From positions 1,508,001 through 1,572,000 of the forward strand of contig CP114561.1 in NCBI GenBank assembly GCA_028865235.1: 64,000 nucleotides of DNA, in the 5' to 3' direction. Numbering within the stretch: position 1 is the stretch's first letter; every line of letters starts with the position of its first letter. The stretch is from Candidatus Manganitrophus sp. Its GTDB lineage: Bacteria > Nitrospirota > Nitrospiria > SBBL01 > Manganitrophaceae. Shown here piece by piece: positions 61,228 to 64,000 of the stretch. Under the pieces are notes generated by a model. It was not told the DNA's origin and did no database searches. It was given only the letters and a program-made list of their open reading frames with translations. The translations under genes were made by a program, and so were the position numbers.

Positions 61228-62004
61228 TCAGCCCGAAATGGACCGGACCCGATAGTCGACATTGTCTCGAACCCATTTCCACAACCGCTCCTGCCCCGCC
61301 GGATCGACCACCTCCGGCTCCACCTGCTTGCTCCACCCTTTCATCACCTCTCCCTCTACCGCCCAGAGGCGAACCCGCTGCCGCGGGATCTCTTTTCTCC
61401 AGTTCTCCCCGACCTTCGGGCTGGCATACGCCAAGCGGATCGTCAGATTCCTCGAAAGGTATTCGAGCGGCGACAGATCGATCTTCTCATAGAGCGACCC
61501 CGTTTCACTCGCCGGCATCGGGGTGTCCGGAATCCCGTCGCTGACGAGCATCACCGTGATGGGGGAGAGGGTCAGGTGGCGCTCCTTCGCAATCCGCGCC
61601 ACCTGCTGGAAGAAGGGATTGAAATCGGTGAAGGAATCCATCGGGACGAACCAGGCCCGAAGCTGCTCCTCGATCTCCGGGATGCTCTTTCCGGTAAAGT
61701 CGTGAATCGGATGAAACGCCTTCGGCTCGCCGCTGTCCTTTCCACCAATGGAGCCGACAAAGAGCTCGCGCGGCGGAGCCAGTCCCCCCAGCTCGTTCAG
61801 ATGCCCGTAAATATAATGGGCGAGAAAAGTCATGGCGTCATCATAATAACCCGACTGCTGAAACGAGCCGCTGACATCGACGCCGATGAACAACGCCTGC
61901 CGCGGCTTTCGCTCCGCAACCTGGGTGCTGCAAGCGGCCAGCGCCGCCGTAAGAGCCACCGCCCCTACCAGGGCTTTTAAAATAGCGTAGCGACGCATCT
62001 TCAT
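61228..62004 (-). CDS. vWA-domain lipoprotein
   Basis: 258 residues with a lipobox (TAALAACST). The mature domain is von Willebrand A-like: ALFIGVDVSGSFQQSGYYDD (MIDAS DxSxS), then ITVMLVSDGIPDTPMPASET (second metal Asp). MIDAS residues are intact, so it should bind a divalent ion and a protein ligand. Its ATG overlaps the stop of the upstream membrane protein (ATGA at 62001-62004), so the two are coupled and may form one envelope complex. Function unknown. Confidence 0.8.
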   Translation of the reverse strand: MKMRRYAILKALVGAVALTAALAACSTQVAERKPRQALFIGVDVSGSFQQSGYYDDAMTFLAHYIYGHLNELGGLAPPRELFVGSIGGKDSGEPKAFHPIHDFTGKSIPEIEEQLRAWFVPMDSFTDFNPFFQQVARIAKERHLTLSPITVMLVSDGIPDTPMPASETGSLYEKIDLSPLEYLSRNLTIRLAYASPKVGENWRKEIPRQRVRLWAVEGEVMKGWSKQVEPEVVDPAGQERLWKWVRDNVDYRVRSISG

Positions 62005-63233
62005 CGTTCCGCCCTCTTCGGTTGGAGATGCAAGGTAAAGATCTCCTTGGTTGCCATCACCTCTTTGAGTCCTTTCAACGGCAGATTGAAAATCGGCCGC
62101 GAGGAGACCAGGATCAAGGCGAAGTTGAGCGCCGCCGCCATGACCTGGAGGACCGGAAGGGTCAGATACTCCAGAAGCTGATCGCTCTTCTCATGCAGCC
62201 AGCCGATCTCCCCCTTGAAATCCTGAACCGGGGCGCGCCACCAAAGCGCGGCTTCCACCGGCGGCGTCACCGCGCCGGCCTGCTCCGGGGTGATCATCGG
62301 CCTGCGGGAGATAAAGGCGAGCAGCGGCGGGGTGCCGAACTGGCCGAAGAGAAACCAGGTCATTCCGCGGATGCCGGCCCACCCGAAGACCGCGAGTGAA
62401 AGGGTAAAGACAATCCCCAACCGGAATTGCTCTCCGGTCTGCTGGGCGATCCAGGGGGTGACCGCGTCGACCAGCTCGCGGTAGAGGAACATCACCTCGA
62501 AGAACATCACGAAGATCTCCACCAGAACCATCTGAATGATAAATTTATACTCCCGCTTCTTCACGGCATCGACAAAAGCCTGGATGCAGGCAAAGCTTCC
62601 GAGAATCAGCAGGAGGAGAAAAAGGTAGAGGGCCGTCCCCATCGATGCAGGGGGCTCCATGCCGACCAGATCGGCCAAAACTTCCGAGACGGTCGGGGTG
62701 AGCGTATACGTGAAGATGACCGCCTCCAGCAGACACCAGAAAATCAGCATCATAAAGGCGATCCAGGGAACCCCCGGCTGGAAGTAACTCTGGGTCATCT
62801 TTCCGGTCATGGTAAAAGGAAGAAGGAGAATCTGTTTGCCGCTCTCCACCAACAATTTAACCGCCAGCCGGGTCACCGCAAAGAGCCATCCGAGGATGAC
62901 CCCCGTGACGCGGAAGAGCCCGATCCAATAGAGCCAGACCGCCCGCGCGCCGTCCCACCAGGCCAGCAGCATCATGGAGATGAACTGAAGCCGTCCGGAG
63001 CGGAACGGAAGGGTGTAGAGCGACAGCTGCGTGCACCAGATTGCGGCGATCCAGAGGAGCAGCGGAAAGAGAAGGAAAACAACTTTTGCCGCGAGGATCC
63101 CCTTCGAGGGGGAATCGAAAAAGAAATCGACCAGCCACTGCTGCATCTGGGGAATCCACTCCAGAGGGCTGAGCAACATGATGACAAAATCCTGCCACTC
63201 CATCGGAGTCATCTCAATCAATCGTTCAAACAT
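62001..63233 (-). CDS. Polytopic membrane protein paired with vWA lipoprotein
   Basis: 410 residues with about six to seven membrane helices (VVFLLFPLLLWIAAIWC, LYLFLLLLILGSFACIQAF, VEIFVMFFEVMFLY). The first 50 residues (MTPMEWQDFVIMLLSPLEWI) and the loop WRAPVQDFKGEIGWLHEKSD are soluble. No family recognised. First gene of a two-gene unit; the overlap with the vWA lipoprotein implies a joint role, perhaps as membrane anchor. Frame intact, inner membrane. Confidence 0.7.
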   Translation of the reverse strand: MFERLIEMTPMEWQDFVIMLLSPLEWIPQMQQWLVDFFFDSPSKGILAAKVVFLLFPLLLWIAAIWCTQLSLYTLPFRSGRLQFISMMLLAWWDGARAVWLYWIGLFRVTGVILGWLFAVTRLAVKLLVESGKQILLLPFTMTGKMTQSYFQPGVPWIAFMMLIFWCLLEAVIFTYTLTPTVSEVLADLVGMEPPASMGTALYLFLLLLILGSFACIQAFVDAVKKREYKFIIQMVLVEIFVMFFEVMFLYRELVDAVTPWIAQQTGEQFRLGIVFTLSLAVFGWAGIRGMTWFLFGQFGTPPLLAFISRRPMITPEQAGAVTPPVEAALWWRAPVQDFKGEIGWLHEKSDQLLEYLTLPVLQVMAAALNFALILVSSRPIFNLPLKGLKEVMATKEIFTLHLQPKRAER

Positions 63234-63510
63234 AATGCCTCCTTGCCTTTTTTGATTGCGTGCACCCTATCCTGAATCGGGCTACGCACAAGATAGCACC
63301 GGAAAGAACGCTGTCAAGAAAGATAAAATACCAATGTAGTCTGAATACGGAGAATCTGGAATTCATCGGGACGATTCATCTGTGCGCCGGCGGAAGAGGA
63401 GGTAAGGGTGCACCATTCTTCAATGATCAGGAGGGTATGAGTCGAGAGAAAAATGACCAGGATGAGGGAATTTCTCCGGTAAAGACGAGAGCGAACGATC
63501 TACCTGTCGG

Positions 63511-64000
63511 CTATCGTCGCTTCGACTTCGCTTCAGCTTCGCGCTTCAGCTTCGATTGATGCGCCATACAGAAATCGGCGCTTTTTCGATCGAGGTCGTC
63601 CAGGGCGTTTGAGAAGGACATGACGCACTTTGGATTGTCGCAGTGGTTGAGTTGATAGAGATGTCCCAACTCATGGACGGCCTCTTTGAGGAGCCGAAAC
63701 CGGAAAAGGGGGTCCTCCTCAGGCATCCCCTCTAACGCCGGATGAAGACGGGCGAGGGAAACCACGGCCACCCGGTCGATCGGATCGGCCTCGCCGAGGA
63801 CCTGGTCCGATTCGGGATTGTAGAGATCGACATTGACGATACCGATCCGCCGTTCCGTCTCTTGTAAATCTTCATCCTGCCGTTCCTCCTCAAGCCGGCG
63901 GAGAAAAAGCGACGAGCGGTATTGATTCCGGTTCCGGTCGAAAGCCCCTTCCGGGATCGGCTCGGCGGCGGAGAGCCGCACCTCCGTCCCGAAACGGAAG
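63511..64000 (-). CDS. Archaemetzincin-type zinc metalloprotease (5' truncated)
   Basis: The frame is open to the window edge at 64000, so the start is outside; about 160 residues are seen. Signature LKEAVHELGHLYQLNHCDNP (HExxHxxxxxH) with KCVMSFSNALDDLDRKSADF and a downstream FC, which fits the archaemetzincin AmzA-type HELGH...CVM...N...FC pattern. The last Cys of the usual pair (FCxxC) reads FCMAHQ, so one zinc cysteine may be absent. The C-terminus is lysine-rich. Cytoplasmic aminopeptidase-like enzyme; substrates are poorly known. Confidence 0.8.
   Translation of the reverse strand, partial: FRFGTEVRLSAAEPIPEGAFDRNRNQYRSSLFLRRLEEERQDEDLQETERRIGIVNVDLYNPESDQVLGEADPIDRVAVVSLARLHPALEGMPEEDPLFRFRLLKEAVHELGHLYQLNHCDNPKCVMSFSNALDDLDRKSADFCMAHQSKLKREAEAKSKRR

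Noticed and set aside
1..64000. tRNA, rRNA or riboswitch genes
   Set aside because: No cloverleaf-like or rRNA-like stretch was recognised while reading the gaps. The absence is by eye, not by a search program.

Overview
This 64 kb window comes from a Gram-negative, G+C-rich bacterial chromosome. It encodes several lipoproteins, outer-membrane beta-barrels and signal-peptide proteins. I see no tRNA, rRNA, CRISPR array or transposase. The mix (a cupredoxin-like regulatory-domain protein, DUF5069, archaemetzincin, DUF429, an HflX with a long N-terminal extension) would fit an environmental Nitrospirota-type organism, but that placement is inference and not firm.

Layout. 1-5.6 kb: DUF4139 end, ArsC-type reductase, HI0933/BaiN flavoprotein, pentapeptide protein, MBL-fold hydrolase, PurU and a 26-residue membrane peptide. 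5.8-12.3 kb: surface proteins, namely a beta-barrel, a giant protein made of two fused copies of one beta-helix precursor, and an FG-GAP lipoprotein. 12.4-25 kb: HflX, a CBS site-2 protease, a quinone-reductase-like enzyme, DUF5069, VOC, a beta-propeller, a macro-domain hydrolase, a 2H phosphoesterase, lipoproteins (two paralogous) and a saccharopine-dehydrogenase-like protein. 26-32 kb: cupredoxin-like protein and a kinase / receiver / receiver-GGDEF-EAL signalling operon. 33-39 kb: secreted protein, DoxX, peptidase-like protein, YHS-like protein, SUI1 factor, HicAB, CPBP protease and RsmE. 39-54 kb: accessory region with five copies of a MITE-like repeat, an MNT nucleotidyltransferase with a broken HEPN partner, DUF429, a candidate defence cluster (HEPN-like, EVE plus nuclease, Vsr, MORC/MutL-like ATPase, cytosine methyltransferase) and an ankyrin protein. 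54-64 kb: HDOD protein, beta-barrel, PNPOx-like protein, subtilase plus PrcB-like protein, DEAD-box helicase, a vWA lipoprotein with its membrane partner, and an archaemetzincin.

The strongest candidate for an interesting system is 42985-48456. Cytosine methyltransferase, GHKL ATPase and Vsr endonuclease are chained by ATGA overlaps. Just downstream on the same strand come an EVE-domain protein with a PD-(D/E)XK-like C-terminus and a HEPN-like protein 3 nt after it. The ATPase/methylase/Vsr part resembles the MutL/MORC-type restriction systems described from comparative genomics, but no Z1 helicase is visible.

Caution for any reader: at least 20 otherwise intact genes are interrupted by one- or two-base shifts, nearly all at short homopolymers. 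I annotate each as one gene and give the site. The pattern looks like homopolymer error in the assembly rather than biology.
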